A stretch of 64,000 nt of DNA, from assembly GCF_016863035.1 (NCBI RefSeq), contig NZ_BOOC01000005.1, forward strand, positions 310,001 to 374,000, in the 5' to 3' direction. The notes beneath the pieces were generated by a model. That model saw only the letters and a program-made list of their open reading frames with translations. It searched no databases and had not been told where the DNA came from. The position numbers were made by a program, and so were the translations under genes. Position 1 is the stretch's first letter. Each line of letters opens with the position of its first letter. The DNA is from Microbispora corallina. GTDB taxonomy: Bacteria; Actinomycetota; Actinomycetes; Streptosporangiales; Streptosporangiaceae. Below, piece by piece: positions 47,988 through 57,175 of this stretch.

Positions 47988-49577
47988 TCACTTCACCCGT
48001 CGGCGGGCGCCGCGGCGCGTCTGAGACGGCCTCCTGGGCACCTCCCCGGCCGAGATGGCGGCGTGGCGCGTCTTGGCACCATAGTCCGCCAGGGCGGCCG
48101 CGAGGGCGGAAGCCGACGGTTTGTCAGCCATCACGTCGACCCGCAGGCCGAACTCCTCGGCCGTCTTGGCCGTCTGCGGGCCGATGACCGCGATCACCGT
48201 CACGTTGTGCGGCTTGCCGGCGATGCCCACGAGGTTCCGCACGGTGGACGACGAGGTGAACAGCACCGCGTCGAATCCGCCGCCCTTGATCGCCTCGCGG
48301 ATGGGCGCGGGCGGGGGCGCGGCCCGGACCGTGCGGTACGCCGTGACGTCGTCGCACTCCCACCCCAGCTGGACGAGGCCGGCGACCAGCGACTCGGTCG
48401 CGATGTCGGCCCGCGGCAGCAGCACGCGGTTGATCGGATCCAGCATCGAGTCGTACGGCGGCCACTCGGCCAGCAGGCCCTCGGACGACTGCTCGCCCGT
48501 CGGCATGAGGTCGGGCTTCACCCCGAACTCCACCAGGGACCGGGCCGTCGCCTCGCCGACGGCGGCGACCTTGAGCCCGGCGAACGCCCGCGCGTCCAGC
48601 CCGTACTCCTCGAACTTCTCCCGGACCGCCTTGACCGCGTTGGCGCTGGTGAAGGCCACCCACTCGTAGCGGCCGGTGACCAGGCCCTTGATGGCGCGGT
48701 CCATCTGCTGCGGCGTGCGCGGCGGCTCCACGGAGATGGTCGGCACCTCCTCGGGCACCGCGCCGTACGAGCGGAGCTGCTCCGACAGCCCCTTGGACTG
48801 CTCCTTCGTCCGCGGCACCAGGACCCGCCAGCCGAACAGCGGCTTGGTCTCGAACCACGACAGCCGGTCGCGCAGGCCGACGGCCTCCCCGACCACGATC
48901 AGGGCGGGCTCGGTCATGCCGGCGTGCTTCAGGTCAGGACCGAGGCGGCCCAGCGTGGAGACCACGGTGTACTGCTCGGTCGTCGTGCCGTCGCTGGTCA
49001 CGGCCACCGGCGTGGTGTCGGGCTTGCCGCCCGCGATCAGCGCCTTGCTGATCGGCACGGCCTCCGTCACGCCGTTGTAGATGACGAGCGTCCCCTGGCA
49101 GCCCGCGTGGACGGACCAGTCGTCCACCTGGTGCGCGTCGACGATGCGGAACTCCGGCACCGACACCGCCGGCGGGATGCCCGCGTACGTGAGGACGGCC
49201 GTCGCGGGCGGCACGCCCGGAACGATCTCGAAGTCGACGTCGGCCTTGGAGCAGGCCGCGACCTCGTCGGTGACCGAGGAGAAGAACGAGGGGTCGCCAG
49301 GGCACAGCCGCACGACCGTGCGCCCCGCCTTCGCCTCCTGGATGGTGCGCAGCGACACCGAGTTCTCCGCGGCGTCGGCGGAGATGTCGACGATCTCCGC
49401 GTCCTCGCGGCAGTGGCGCGCCAGCGCGCCGTACGCCTTGAGGTCCATGACCACGACGTCGGCCCTGCTCAGCAGATCGGCACCGCGCAACGTGAGCAGG
49501 TTCTCGTCGCCGGGGCCGGCGCCGACGAAGGCGACGAACCCGGATCGGGCCTGTGTGCTGTCATTCGCGGGGCTCAA
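47988..49577 (-). CDS. hemD: Fused uroporphyrinogen-III C-methyltransferase / uroporphyrinogen-III synthase
   Basis: Two-domain enzyme, 529 residues. The N-terminal half is the SAM-dependent SUMT (FVGAGPGDENLLTLRGADLL and VRLCPGDPSFFSS); the C-terminal half from about residue 255 is uroporphyrinogen-III synthase. It starts at TTG 49577, overlapping the hemC stop as TTGA. This fusion sits at the siroheme/cobalamin branch point and is standard in actinobacteria. Confidence 0.93.
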   Translation of the reverse strand: MSPANDSTQARSGFVAFVGAGPGDENLLTLRGADLLSRADVVVMDLKAYGALARHCREDAEIVDISADAAENSVSLRTIQEAKAGRTVVRLCPGDPSFFSSVTDEVAACSKADVDFEIVPGVPPATAVLTYAGIPPAVSVPEFRIVDAHQVDDWSVHAGCQGTLVIYNGVTEAVPISKALIAGGKPDTTPVAVTSDGTTTEQYTVVSTLGRLGPDLKHAGMTEPALIVVGEAVGLRDRLSWFETKPLFGWRVLVPRTKEQSKGLSEQLRSYGAVPEEVPTISVEPPRTPQQMDRAIKGLVTGRYEWVAFTSANAVKAVREKFEEYGLDARAFAGLKVAAVGEATARSLVEFGVKPDLMPTGEQSSEGLLAEWPPYDSMLDPINRVLLPRADIATESLVAGLVQLGWECDDVTAYRTVRAAPPPAPIREAIKGGGFDAVLFTSSSTVRNLVGIAGKPHNVTVIAVIGPQTAKTAEEFGLRVDVMADKPSASALAAALADYGAKTRHAAISAGEVPRRPSQTRRGARRRVK

Positions 49578-50485
49578 TGGGCCTGCTCCCCCATCAACGT
49601 GCCGGCCCCTTCGGCGATCATGGCGGCCGCCAGCTCACGGCCCAGATCCATGGCCGCCGGAAGAGGTCCGGAGGCGGACTTGCGCACCGACCGGACGCCG
49701 TCGATCGCGACGACGGCTGCGGTCAGACTGAGAATGTGCCCGTCACCGGACGCGAACGCACCTACCGGCGCCGCGCAACCGGCCTCGAGGGCGGCGAGCA
49801 CCGAGCGCTCCGCGGTCACGGCGGCCCGGGTGGCCGGGTCGTCGATCACGCTCAGCAGCTCGATGAGATCGTCGCGGACGGCCAGGCACTCGACGGCGAG
49901 CGACCCCTGCCCGGGGGCGGGGAGCATCTCGTCCACCTCGAACACCTGGGAGATCTCCGCTTCACGGCGGATCCGCCCCAGCCCGGCGGCGGCCAGTACG
50001 ACCCCGTCGAGCTCCCCCGAGGCGATCTTGCCGATGCGGGTGTCCGCGTTTCCCCTGATGGGGACGTACTCGAGATCCTGCCGGAGCGCGCGGAGCTGGG
50101 CCACCCTGCGGGGTGAGCCCGTCCCGATCCGCGCTCCCGCCGGAAGGTCGGACAGCTTGCCGGAGCCGACCAGGGCGTCACGGGGGTCGTCGCGCGGCGG
50201 CGTGGCGGCCACGACGACCCGCTCGTCCTGCTTCGTCGGCAGGTCCTTGAGCGAGTGGACCGCGAAGTCGATCTCGCCGGCGATCAGCCGGGCCCGCAGC
50301 TCGTTGACGAACACACCGGTCCCGCCGAGCTGGGTGAGGTGGGCCCGGGAGACGTCGCCGAGCGTGGTCACGCCGACGAGCACGACCTCCCGCCCGGTCA
50401 GGGCCGTCAGCCGGTCGGCGACCATCTGCGACTGCGTGGTCGCCATGAGGCTCTTGCGGGTGCCGAGCCGCAGGGCCGCGGTCAT
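49574..50485 (-). CDS. hemC: Hydroxymethylbilane synthase (porphobilinogen deaminase)
   Basis: Polymerises four porphobilinogen units. 303 residues from ATG 50485, overlapping the hemA stop as ATGA. Motifs: LRLGTRKSLMATTQSQ, VHSLKDLPT, GTGSPRRVAQLRALR, and the dipyrromethane-cofactor Cys in EAGCAAPVGAFA. Confidence 0.97.
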   Translation of the reverse strand: MTAALRLGTRKSLMATTQSQMVADRLTALTGREVVLVGVTTLGDVSRAHLTQLGGTGVFVNELRARLIAGEIDFAVHSLKDLPTKQDERVVVAATPPRDDPRDALVGSGKLSDLPAGARIGTGSPRRVAQLRALRQDLEYVPIRGNADTRIGKIASGELDGVVLAAAGLGRIRREAEISQVFEVDEMLPAPGQGSLAVECLAVRDDLIELLSVIDDPATRAAVTAERSVLAALEAGCAAPVGAFASGDGHILSLTAAVVAIDGVRSVRKSASGPLPAAMDLGRELAAAMIAEGAGTLMGEQAH

Positions 50486-51792
50486 CCCTCCACCTCCAGC
50501 CGGGACACGGCGTCGGGCGCCTTCGGATCGAGGCCGAACAGTTCGCGCAGCGCCTCGGCGTACTGGTCGCCGCCGGGCGCCGCCGCCAGGCGCTTCACCC
50601 GTACGGTCGGCTCGTGCAGCAGCTTGTCGACGACCCGCCGGACGGTCTGGGTGATCTCGTCGCGCATCCTGCCGTCCAGCTCGGGGAGGCGCGACATGAG
50701 CCGGCCCATCTCGGCCTCGACCACGCCGGCGGCCTTGCTGCGCAGCGCGATCACGGTCGGCGTGACCAGGGCGGCCCGCTCGGCCTCCAGGTAGGCCGTG
50801 ACCTCCTCGGCGACGATCCGCCTGACCTGATCGATCGCCTCGGCGCGGCCGCCGTCCTCGACGTCGGCGCCCAGCCCGGCCTGCTGCATCGACTCCAGGT
50901 CGACCAGCGTGACGCCCGGCAGGACGCGGACGGACGGCTCGATGTCGTGGGGCAGCGCGAGGTCGAGGAGGAACAGCGGCGCCTCGCGATCGCGGACGGC
51001 CGCCTCGACCATCTCTGGGGTGATCGTGCGGACGCCGGCGCCGACGCAGGACACGACGAGGTCGGCCCCCGCGAGCTCCGCCGGGACCTCGCTCAGCTCG
51101 ACGGCCCGGCCGCCGACCGACTCGGCCAGCCGTACGGCCCGCTCGTGGGTGCGGTTGGCGATCACGATGTCGGTGACGCCGGCGCGGGCCAGCGTGGCCG
51201 CCGACAGCGAGCTCATCGACCCGGCCCCGACGACCAGGGCCCGCCGGCCGGCGACCGGCCCGAGGACCCGCTCGGCCAGGGTGAGGCCCACCCCGACCAG
51301 TGAGGCGCCGGCCCGGTCGATGCCGGTGTCGGCGTGCGCCCGCTTGCCGGCCCGCAGGGCGTGCTGGGTGAGCTCGTTGAGGGCCGTGCCCGCCGTGCCC
51401 TCGTTCTGGGCGAGCCGCAGCGCGGCCCGGATCTGGCCGAGGATCTGACCCTCGCCGACCACCATCGAGTCGAGGCCGCAGGCCACCGTGAACAGGTGCT
51501 GGACGGCCCGGTCCTGGTAGTGCACGTACAGGTGGCGGGCCAGCTGCTCCTGCGGCAGGCCGGAGTGCGCGCCGAGCAGGCCGATCACCGCGGTGACGCC
51601 GCCGTGGAAGCGGTCGACGTCCGCGTAGATCTCGACCCGGTTGCACGTGGAGATCACGAGCGACTCGGCCACGTTCTCGTCCTGCTGGACGTCGTGCAGC
51701 AGCTTGACGAGCGCGTCGCCGCTGACCGTGACGCGTTCGAGCAGCGCGACCGGTGTGGTCCGGTGACTGAGGCCGACGACGAGGATGCTCAT
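50482..51792 (-). CDS. hemA: Glutamyl-tRNA reductase
   Basis: First committed step of haem synthesis in the C5 route, reducing Glu-tRNA to glutamate-1-semialdehyde. 436 residues from ATG 51792. The catalytic Cys is in VISTCNRVEIYADV, the NADPH domain has VVGAGSMSSLSAATL, and VVGEGQILGQIRAAL is typical. It starts 25 bp after rex on the same strand, so Rex controls haem production directly. Confidence 0.97.
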   Translation of the reverse strand: MSILVVGLSHRTTPVALLERVTVSGDALVKLLHDVQQDENVAESLVISTCNRVEIYADVDRFHGGVTAVIGLLGAHSGLPQEQLARHLYVHYQDRAVQHLFTVACGLDSMVVGEGQILGQIRAALRLAQNEGTAGTALNELTQHALRAGKRAHADTGIDRAGASLVGVGLTLAERVLGPVAGRRALVVGAGSMSSLSAATLARAGVTDIVIANRTHERAVRLAESVGGRAVELSEVPAELAGADLVVSCVGAGVRTITPEMVEAAVRDREAPLFLLDLALPHDIEPSVRVLPGVTLVDLESMQQAGLGADVEDGGRAEAIDQVRRIVAEEVTAYLEAERAALVTPTVIALRSKAAGVVEAEMGRLMSRLPELDGRMRDEITQTVRRVVDKLLHEPTVRVKRLAAAPGGDQYAEALRELFGLDPKAPDAVSRLEVEG

Positions 51793-51817
51793 GAGCGCGC
51801 TCCGGTGGACAGCTCAC

Positions 51818-52516
51818 TCACATGACCACCCCGTCCGGCCACTCCTCGGCCATGATGGGCCCTCCGTTAGCCTTGCGCTGCTCGTGGAACGCAAGTATCT
51901 GCAGTTCGATGGATAAATCGACTTTACGTACATCCACGCCGTCCGGCACAGCCAGGACGACGGGGGCGAAGTTCAAAATACTCGTGACGCCGGACGCGAT
52001 GACCCGGTCGCAGACCTGCTGGGCGGCCGTCGCCGGTGTGGCGATGACCACGATCGAGACCCCGCGCTTCTTGATCACGGCCTCCAGCTCGTCGGTGTGC
52101 TCCACGACGAGACCGGCGATGCGGTCGCCCACCACGCGCGGATCGGCGTCGAGCAGCCCCGCGATCCGGAACCCCCTGGACACGAACCCGCCGTAGTTGG
52201 CGAGGGCGCGCCCGAGGTTACCGACGCCCACGATGGCCACGGCCCAGTCCTGAGTGAGACCAAGCTCACGTGAGATCTGGTAGATCAAATACTGCACGTC
52301 GTAGCCGACGCCCCTCGTTCCGTACGACCCGAGGTGCGACAGGTCCTTGCGGAGCTTGGCCGAGTTGACCCCGGCCGCCAGCGCCAGATCCTCGGAGCTG
52401 ACGGTGGGCGTGCCCCGCTCCGCGAGCCCGTTGAGGGCGCGCAAGTAGAGCGGCAGCCTCGCGACGGTCGCGTCGGGAATGCCGCGGTCGCGTGCCTGCG
52501 GGATACGGCGGATCAC
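51818..52516 (-). CDS. rex: Redox-sensing transcriptional repressor Rex
   Basis: NADH-sensing repressor of respiratory genes. 232 residues from GTG 52516, chosen because Rex proteins usually begin just before the IPDATVARLPLYLRALN segment; ATG 52588 in the same frame is possible. The winged helix is followed by the Rossmann motif VGVGNLGRAL at about residue 96. A Rex operator lies 86 bp upstream, so it probably represses itself and hemACD. Candidate second operator at 33345. Confidence 0.95.
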   Translation of the reverse strand: MIRRIPQARDRGIPDATVARLPLYLRALNGLAERGTPTVSSEDLALAAGVNSAKLRKDLSHLGSYGTRGVGYDVQYLIYQISRELGLTQDWAVAIVGVGNLGRALANYGGFVSRGFRIAGLLDADPRVVGDRIAGLVVEHTDELEAVIKKRGVSIVVIATPATAAQQVCDRVIASGVTSILNFAPVVLAVPDGVDVRKVDLSIELQILAFHEQRKANGGPIMAEEWPDGVVM

Positions 52517-52601
52517 TGGCCGGTGCTCCAGGGGGACGGGCGGCCGGTGCGCCTCCCGGCCGCACGAGCGGATGCGACGGATGTACAACAGGTTAGTGCC
52601 T

Positions 52602-52619
52602 TTGTGAACCCACGCACAA
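52602..52619. promoter_or_regulatory. Rex operator upstream of rex and the divergent glutaredoxin gene
   Basis: TTGTGAACCCACGCACAA has TTGTG and CACAA arms of a ROP site, with one arm less perfect than the copy at 33345. It lies between rex (minus) and a glutaredoxin gene (plus), within the usual autoregulatory position seen in Streptomyces rex-hemACD. Confidence 0.8.
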
Positions 52620-52699
52620 AGTCGGGCGTACGTCCACTGTCCCAGGATCGGGGCTCAGTCGCGAATCCGGCCCTGCCTCCGGGGGAATAATGTGACGTC

Positions 52700-52948
52700 A
52701 TGAGTCCTCGCGATCACCGTGTCACGCTGCTCGGAAAGCCCGGCTGCCACCTGTGCGACGACGCCAGGGCCGTGGTCGAGCGGGTGGCCGCCGAGCTCGG
52801 CGTCCCGTGGGAGGAGCGCGACATCACCGCCTCAGCCGAGGACATGGCCGAGTACGGCGAGATGATCCCCGTGGTCCTCGTGGACGGCGTCCAGCACGAC
52901 TACTGGCGCGTGAACGAGACCCGCCTCCGGGCCGCGCTCACGGCCTGA
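52700..52948 (+). CDS. Glutaredoxin-family protein
   Basis: 82-residue thioredoxin-fold protein with a CxxC motif in LGKPGCHLCDDARAVVE and the cis-Pro in EMIPVVLVDGV. ATG 52700. It is divergent from rex across a 183-bp region that holds the Rex operator. It belongs to the DUF836-like/small glutaredoxin group; substrate unknown. Ends 7 bp from the convergent membrane-ABM gene. Confidence 0.9.
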   Translation: MSPRDHRVTLLGKPGCHLCDDARAVVERVAAELGVPWEERDITASAEDMAEYGEMIPVVLVDGVQHDYWRVNETRLRAALTA

Positions 52949-52955
52949 TCGCCCC

Positions 52956-54488
52956 CTAGAGAAGGGCCGTGGGGAGCGGGACGACCTTGGCGGCGTTGAC
53001 GGTGAGCTCGATGACGTTGGCGGCCAGGACGAAGGGCACGCGCTCGGTGGCGAAGCGCTCCATGTGGGGCTGGCGCTGGTGCTCGGCGAAGCCGACCTCG
53101 TCGCGGTAGAGCTCGTACACGATCCGCTGGAGCGGGGCGGACTTCACACCGTGGCAGACGAAGATCAGTGTGTCGGGCTCGGTGCGCTGGACGGCCTCGA
53201 CCGTCTCCTCGGCCAGCTTGTCGAACGCGTCGCCCGATCCGTCGAGCAGCGTGAAGACCGTGAGCAGGCCGTAGATGGAGGGAGACGGCTTGACCGAGCC
53301 GCCGGCCGGCCTGGGCTTGGCGGCCGACCTGCTGAAGCCCACCCCGAAGCTGGCGGCCAGGTCGGCCGGAGGCGGCGCCTCGGCCCCAGGGAAGACCGCG
53401 CCCGTGGCCGGCATCCCCCGTTCCTGGTCGGGACGCGCGGCCGGCATGCCGTACTCGGCCGGTCGCCCCTGGCCGAAGGGATCGGCCGGGAGGAGCTGGC
53501 CGGTGGCGGGCCCGCCGAAGTCGTCGGCCTGCGGGATGCGGGCCTGGTAGCCGTCCGCCGGGTTGGCGCGGGCGGCGAACGAGCGGTCGCCGGGCTGCAT
53601 GCGGGCCGCGTAGTCGACCTCGCCCTGCTCGCCGGCCCGGTACTCCGCCACCAGGTCGCCCAGACCCGAGCGGCGGGGTGACGCGGCGGACGACCCGGCC
53701 GGCATCGGGGAGGCGGCCGTCGCCCCGCCGTCGCCGCCGTCCGCGCCGCGGCGGCCCCGGCCCTGGGACTGCCGTCCCCGCCAGTCGTCGTCCTCGTCCC
53801 CGTCCTCGTCGTCCTCGTCGTCGTACGGCGCGAGGGGCCGGGCGACGGCGTACCAGACACCCCCGGCCGCCACGCCCATCAGCGCGACCACCACGACGCC
53901 GGGGAGCGTGAGCTCGAGCGACGCGGACAGCGCCATGCCCGCCGGGGCGAGCACCACGGTCGCGTTCATGTTGTCGACGTCGAAGTCGTCGCCGTCGCGC
54001 CAGCTGAGCAGCGCGATGGCCAGCGCCACCAGGAGCAGGAAGATGACCAGGATGTGCACGCCGCGCAGCAGCCACTCGGGCCAGATGTCCCAGTGGGGCG
54101 GGCCCGCGGGCAGGTCCTTGGTGAAGCCGCCGACGATCGGGTCGAGCAGCATGATCACCGCGCCCACGATCGTGAGGGCGATCCCCAGCAGCCACGACGT
54201 GAACCGCGCGGTGGCCTTCTCCGCGAGTAACTGCAGCACGCCGACGGTGAGCCAGAGGGGCGCGAGCAGCGAGCCGGTGATCTGGAAGGCCCGGAAGGTC
54301 ACGCCTCCGAACCCGGCCAGATGCCCGACGGCGACCGCGGCCAGCGACAGGGCCAGCGCGCCCGTCGCGATGCTCCACGCGATCAGCCAGCCGGCGGCCT
54401 CGTCACGGAGGCGGCCGATGAGCACGCCGGTGGTGATGCCGGCGAGCAGCGCGCCGGCGAACGCGAGGATGGCGACAAGGACGTCCAT
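52956..54488 (-). CDS. Polytopic membrane protein fused to a C-terminal ABM (antibiotic biosynthesis monooxygenase) domain
   Basis: About 510 residues from ATG 54488 (upstream ATG codons to 54518 are possible). Six to seven transmembrane segments fill the first 230 residues (for example DVLVAILAFAGALLAGITTG and LLRGVHILVIFLLLVALAI). Then comes an acidic stretch (DDEDDEDGDEDDDW) and a long Gly/Ala/Pro-rich linker. The last 100 residues match ABM/quinol-monooxygenase-like folds: SIYGLLTVFTLLDG, then IVYELYRDEVGFAEHQRQPH. ABM domains are usually free-standing. The role is unknown. Confidence 0.8.
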   Translation of the reverse strand: MDVLVAILAFAGALLAGITTGVLIGRLRDEAAGWLIAWSIATGALALSLAAVAVGHLAGFGGVTFRAFQITGSLLAPLWLTVGVLQLLAEKATARFTSWLLGIALTIVGAVIMLLDPIVGGFTKDLPAGPPHWDIWPEWLLRGVHILVIFLLLVALAIALLSWRDGDDFDVDNMNATVVLAPAGMALSASLELTLPGVVVVALMGVAAGGVWYAVARPLAPYDDEDDEDGDEDDDWRGRQSQGRGRRGADGGDGGATAASPMPAGSSAASPRRSGLGDLVAEYRAGEQGEVDYAARMQPGDRSFAARANPADGYQARIPQADDFGGPATGQLLPADPFGQGRPAEYGMPAARPDQERGMPATGAVFPGAEAPPPADLAASFGVGFSRSAAKPRPAGGSVKPSPSIYGLLTVFTLLDGSGDAFDKLAEETVEAVQRTEPDTLIFVCHGVKSAPLQRIVYELYRDEVGFAEHQRQPHMERFATERVPFVLAANVIELTVNAAKVVPLPTALL

Positions 54489-54690
54489 GGTGGACCCCAT
54501 GCTGCCGGACATTGCCATCGCACGGGTAGCCGGTGCCCCCTGACCTGCCCTTCGCGTGACGTCCGCGGGCCACATCCGTGCGAGTCCCGTTACAGCACGT
54601 TATTACTGTGCTCAGACGGATTGTGTTATCTCCCGTTGATTTCTAGAGTGTTCGAGCACGCCGACTCCCCTTCCCCCATGGGATAACCGG

Positions 54691-55338
54691 ATGCCGAACA
54701 CGTGGCCGTTGGCCGGACTGTCCCCTCCAGCCGCCGAGGCAGCGCGGACCGTTCGTTCCGCCGAGCCCGCCGCGCGCGAGCGCGAACACGACGACGAGAT
54801 GCGGACGCTGGTGCTGCGCGCCAAGACGGGCGACAGCGAGGCGTTCGGCATGCTCTACGACCACTACGTCGACCTCGTCTACCGCTACGTCTACTTCCGG
54901 GTGGGCGGGCACGCGCTGGCCGAGGACCTGACGAGCGAGACCTTCCTGCGCGCCCTGCGCGGGATCACCGACTTCACCTGGCAGGGCCGCGACTTCGGCG
55001 CCTGGCTGGTGACCATCGCCCGCAACCTCGTGACCGACCACTTCAAGTCCGGCCGCAACCGCCTGGAGGTGACGACGGCCGAGGTGCTCGACACGCCGCT
55101 CGACGGGCCGCACATCCCGGAGAACGCGGTCGTGACCAACATGGTCAACGAGCACGTCATGCAGGCGATCAAGCAACTGGGCGCCGAGCAGCAGGAGTGC
55201 GTGATCCTGCGGTTCCTGCACGGCATGTCGCTGGCCGAGACCGCGATGATCATGGGCAAGAAGAGCGGGGCGATCAAGGCGCTCCAGTTCCGGGCGATCA
55301 AGGCCCTCGCCCGGGCCCTGCCGAAGGATCTGGGCTGA
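54691..55338 (+). CDS. bldN: ECF sigma factor, BldN-like
   Basis: 215-residue sigma-70 family factor. Region 2 is MLYDHYVDLVYRYVYFRV followed by LAEDLTSETFLRAL; region 4 is QECVILRFLHGMSLAETAMI. A 35-residue N-terminal extension precedes region 2. The order rex region, bldN, DUF5667 anti-sigma (next gene), HAD phosphatase and later bdtA matches what I recall of the Streptomyces bldN locus. BldN drives chaplin and rodlin and other aerial hypha genes in Streptomyces; by synteny this is the same factor. Confidence 0.85.
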   Translation: MPNTWPLAGLSPPAAEAARTVRSAEPAAREREHDDEMRTLVLRAKTGDSEAFGMLYDHYVDLVYRYVYFRVGGHALAEDLTSETFLRALRGITDFTWQGRDFGAWLVTIARNLVTDHFKSGRNRLEVTTAEVLDTPLDGPHIPENAVVTNMVNEHVMQAIKQLGAEQQECVILRFLHGMSLAETAMIMGKKSGAIKALQFRAIKALARALPKDLG

Positions 55339-55443
55339 CTCCTGCCGTAACCATTTCCGGCGTGCCGTCGTTGGGCATGTGGCAGGGGTGGATCTTCACA
55401 AGGATCTCCAGTTCACCAAGCGGGGGATGGCGGGAGCGGTTTC

Positions 55444-56145
55444 ATGGGCTGGTGGCGACCCTCGCGCTGGTGGCGCGGCGGGTGGGCGACGCGCACCGGC
55501 GCACGGGTGGTGGCGCGCCTCGCCGGGCTCCGCTCGCTGCTCGGCCCAGGTCCCCGTCCCGAGTTCCGCGCCGGCCTGCGCGAGGAGCTGCTGCGCACGC
55601 ACGCCGCCGAGCGGGCCGCCGCCGCGGCCGCCGCTCCCCCCACTCCCGCGGCCCACGCCCCCCGTCGCCGGCGACCGTCCCTGCTCGTGCGGATGCGGCC
55701 CGCGCTGGTGTTCGCCGCGCTGCTGGTCACGATGTTCGGCCTCGGCGTGCGCACGCACCACGCGCTGCCGGGCGACGTGCTCTACCCGCTCAAGCGGGCC
55801 GCCGAATCGACTGTGCTGTCCCTGGCGTACGACGACGAGGAGCGGGCCCAGCGGGAGATGGACGCGGCGCGCCAGCGGGCGGAGGAGACCGCGTCGCTGC
55901 TGACGGCCGGCAGCCCCGGGCGGCACGACCTGATCACCCAGACGCTCGACGACATGGAGAGCACCACCCGGGCGGCGCTGAGCCGGGTCGAGCGCAGGGG
56001 CGAGGCCTCCGGCGAGGCCCGTCGATTCGCCCGCGAGCAACACACGACGGTGGAGCCGCTGCTCCCCAAGCTCGACAGGGAAAATCGCGACAAGGCCAAT
56101 CAATACCTGAGTTACATCGATACGATGACGGCTTCCGGACGTTGA
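55444..56145 (+). CDS. rsbN: DUF5667 anti-sigma factor, RsbN-like
   Basis: 233 residues, single transmembrane segment in the middle (PALVFAALLVTMFGLGVRT), a cytoplasmic N-terminal part that would bind the sigma factor, and a DUF5667 extracytoplasmic domain (LPGDVLYPLKRAAESTVLSL). It directly follows the ECF sigma gene in the same direction, the arrangement of bldN and its membrane-bound antagonist rsbN in Streptomyces. Confidence 0.85.
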   Translation: MGWWRPSRWWRGGWATRTGARVVARLAGLRSLLGPGPRPEFRAGLREELLRTHAAERAAAAAAAPPTPAAHAPRRRRPSLLVRMRPALVFAALLVTMFGLGVRTHHALPGDVLYPLKRAAESTVLSLAYDDEERAQREMDAARQRAEETASLLTAGSPGRHDLITQTLDDMESTTRAALSRVERRGEASGEARRFAREQHTTVEPLLPKLDRENRDKANQYLSYIDTMTASGR

Positions 56146-56210
56146 CACGACATGCCCCGCTCACGCCTGCTCCCTTCTGCGGCAAGGGCCGGCCGTTAAG
56201 CTGATGACCC

Positions 56211-57080
56211 ATGAGGCGGCTATTGCGACGGCGGGTCGCGGCGGAGATCGCCGGTGAGGTGGCGGCCGCCGCGGCCGTCTCGGCGCCCGCGGTGGTGCCC
56301 GACCTGACCGCGGCGGCGTTCTTCGACGTCGACAACACGATGATGCGGGGCGCCTCGATCTACCACTTCGCCCGCGGCCTCGCCGCGCGCGGGCTGTTCA
56401 CCACGCAGGACCTGATGAAGTTCGCCCTCGGGCAGGCGTGGTTCCGCGTCCGGGGCAGCGAGAACCCCGAGCACATCGCGAGGGCCAAGGAGATGGCCCT
56501 CGCGTTCGTCGCCGGGCTCAAGGTCGACGAGGTCGTCCGGCTGGGCGAGGAGATCTACGACGAGGTGATGGCCGACCGCGTGTGGGCCGGCACCCGCGCC
56601 CTCGCCCAGGCCCACCTCGACGCCGGGCAGCGCGTGTGGCTCGTCACCGCCACCCCCGTCGAGCTCGCCCGGGTGATCGCCCAGCGGCTCGGCCTCACCG
56701 GGGCGCTCGGCACGGTCGCCGAGACCGCCGACGGCGCCTACACCGGGCGCCTGGTCGGCGACCTCCTCCACGGGCCGGCCAAGGCCGAGGCCGTCCGGGC
56801 GCTGGCCCGGCGGGAGGGGCTCGACCTGTCCCGCTGCTCGGCCTACAGCGACTCGGCCAACGACCTGCCGATGCTCTCCCTCGTCGGCCACCCGTACGCC
56901 GTGAACCCCGACAGCGAGCTGCGCGAGTTCGCCCGGGAGCGCGAATGGGAGGTCCGCGACTTCCGCACCGGCCGCAAGGCCACCCTGATCGGCCTGCCGA
57001 TCGCCGCGACCGCGGGCGCGGTGGCGGGCGGCATCGCCGCGGGCATCGCGCTGCGCCGCCACTACCGCTCGGTCCTCTGA
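56211..57080 (+). CDS. HAD-IB family phosphatase
   Basis: 289 residues from ATG 56211. Nucleophile motif [11 protein letters not shown], motif II in [14 protein letters not shown], and the DxxxD motif in [15 protein letters not shown]. This is the SerB-like HAD-IB class; several members are lysolipid- or phosphoserine phosphatases. The C-terminal 40 residues ([21 protein letters not shown]) are hydrophobic and probably membrane anchored. Third gene of the bldN group. Confidence 0.9.
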   Translation: MRRLLRRRVAAEIAGEVAAAAAVSAPAVVPDLTAAAFFDVDNTMMRGASIYHFARGLAARGLFTTQDLMKFALGQAWFRVRGSENPEHIARAKEMALAFVAGLKVDEVVRLGEEIYDEVMADRVWAGTRALAQAHLDAGQRVWLVTATPVELARVIAQRLGLTGALGTVAETADGAYTGRLVGDLLHGPAKAEAVRALARREGLDLSRCSAYSDSANDLPMLSLVGHPYAVNPDSELREFAREREWEVRDFRTGRKATLIGLPIAATAGAVAGGIAAGIALRRHYRSVL

Positions 57081-57114
57081 ACGCGCCCCCGGGCCGTACG
57101 GGGTCCGGGCGCGG

Positions 57115-57174
57115 CCGATGACGGCCGCGGGTGGGCCGGGCCGCCCGATGACGGCCGCGGGTAGGGCGGGCCCG
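57115..57174. repeat. Two tandem copies of a 30-bp unit
   Basis: CCGATGACGGCCGCGGGT occurs at 57115-57132 and again at 57145-57162, with a 30-bp period and further partial similarity to about 57174. It fills the 95-bp gap between convergent genes (HAD phosphatase and hydrolase). A transcription terminator role or a replication-slippage product are both possible. Confidence 0.6.
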
Positions 57175-57175
57175 C

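Noticed and set aside
47457-50654. 1065-codon open frame on the plus strand opposite hemB, hemD and hemC
   Set aside because: Same high-GC shadow effect; the composition is unlike a real protein and hemBCD on the other strand are certain.
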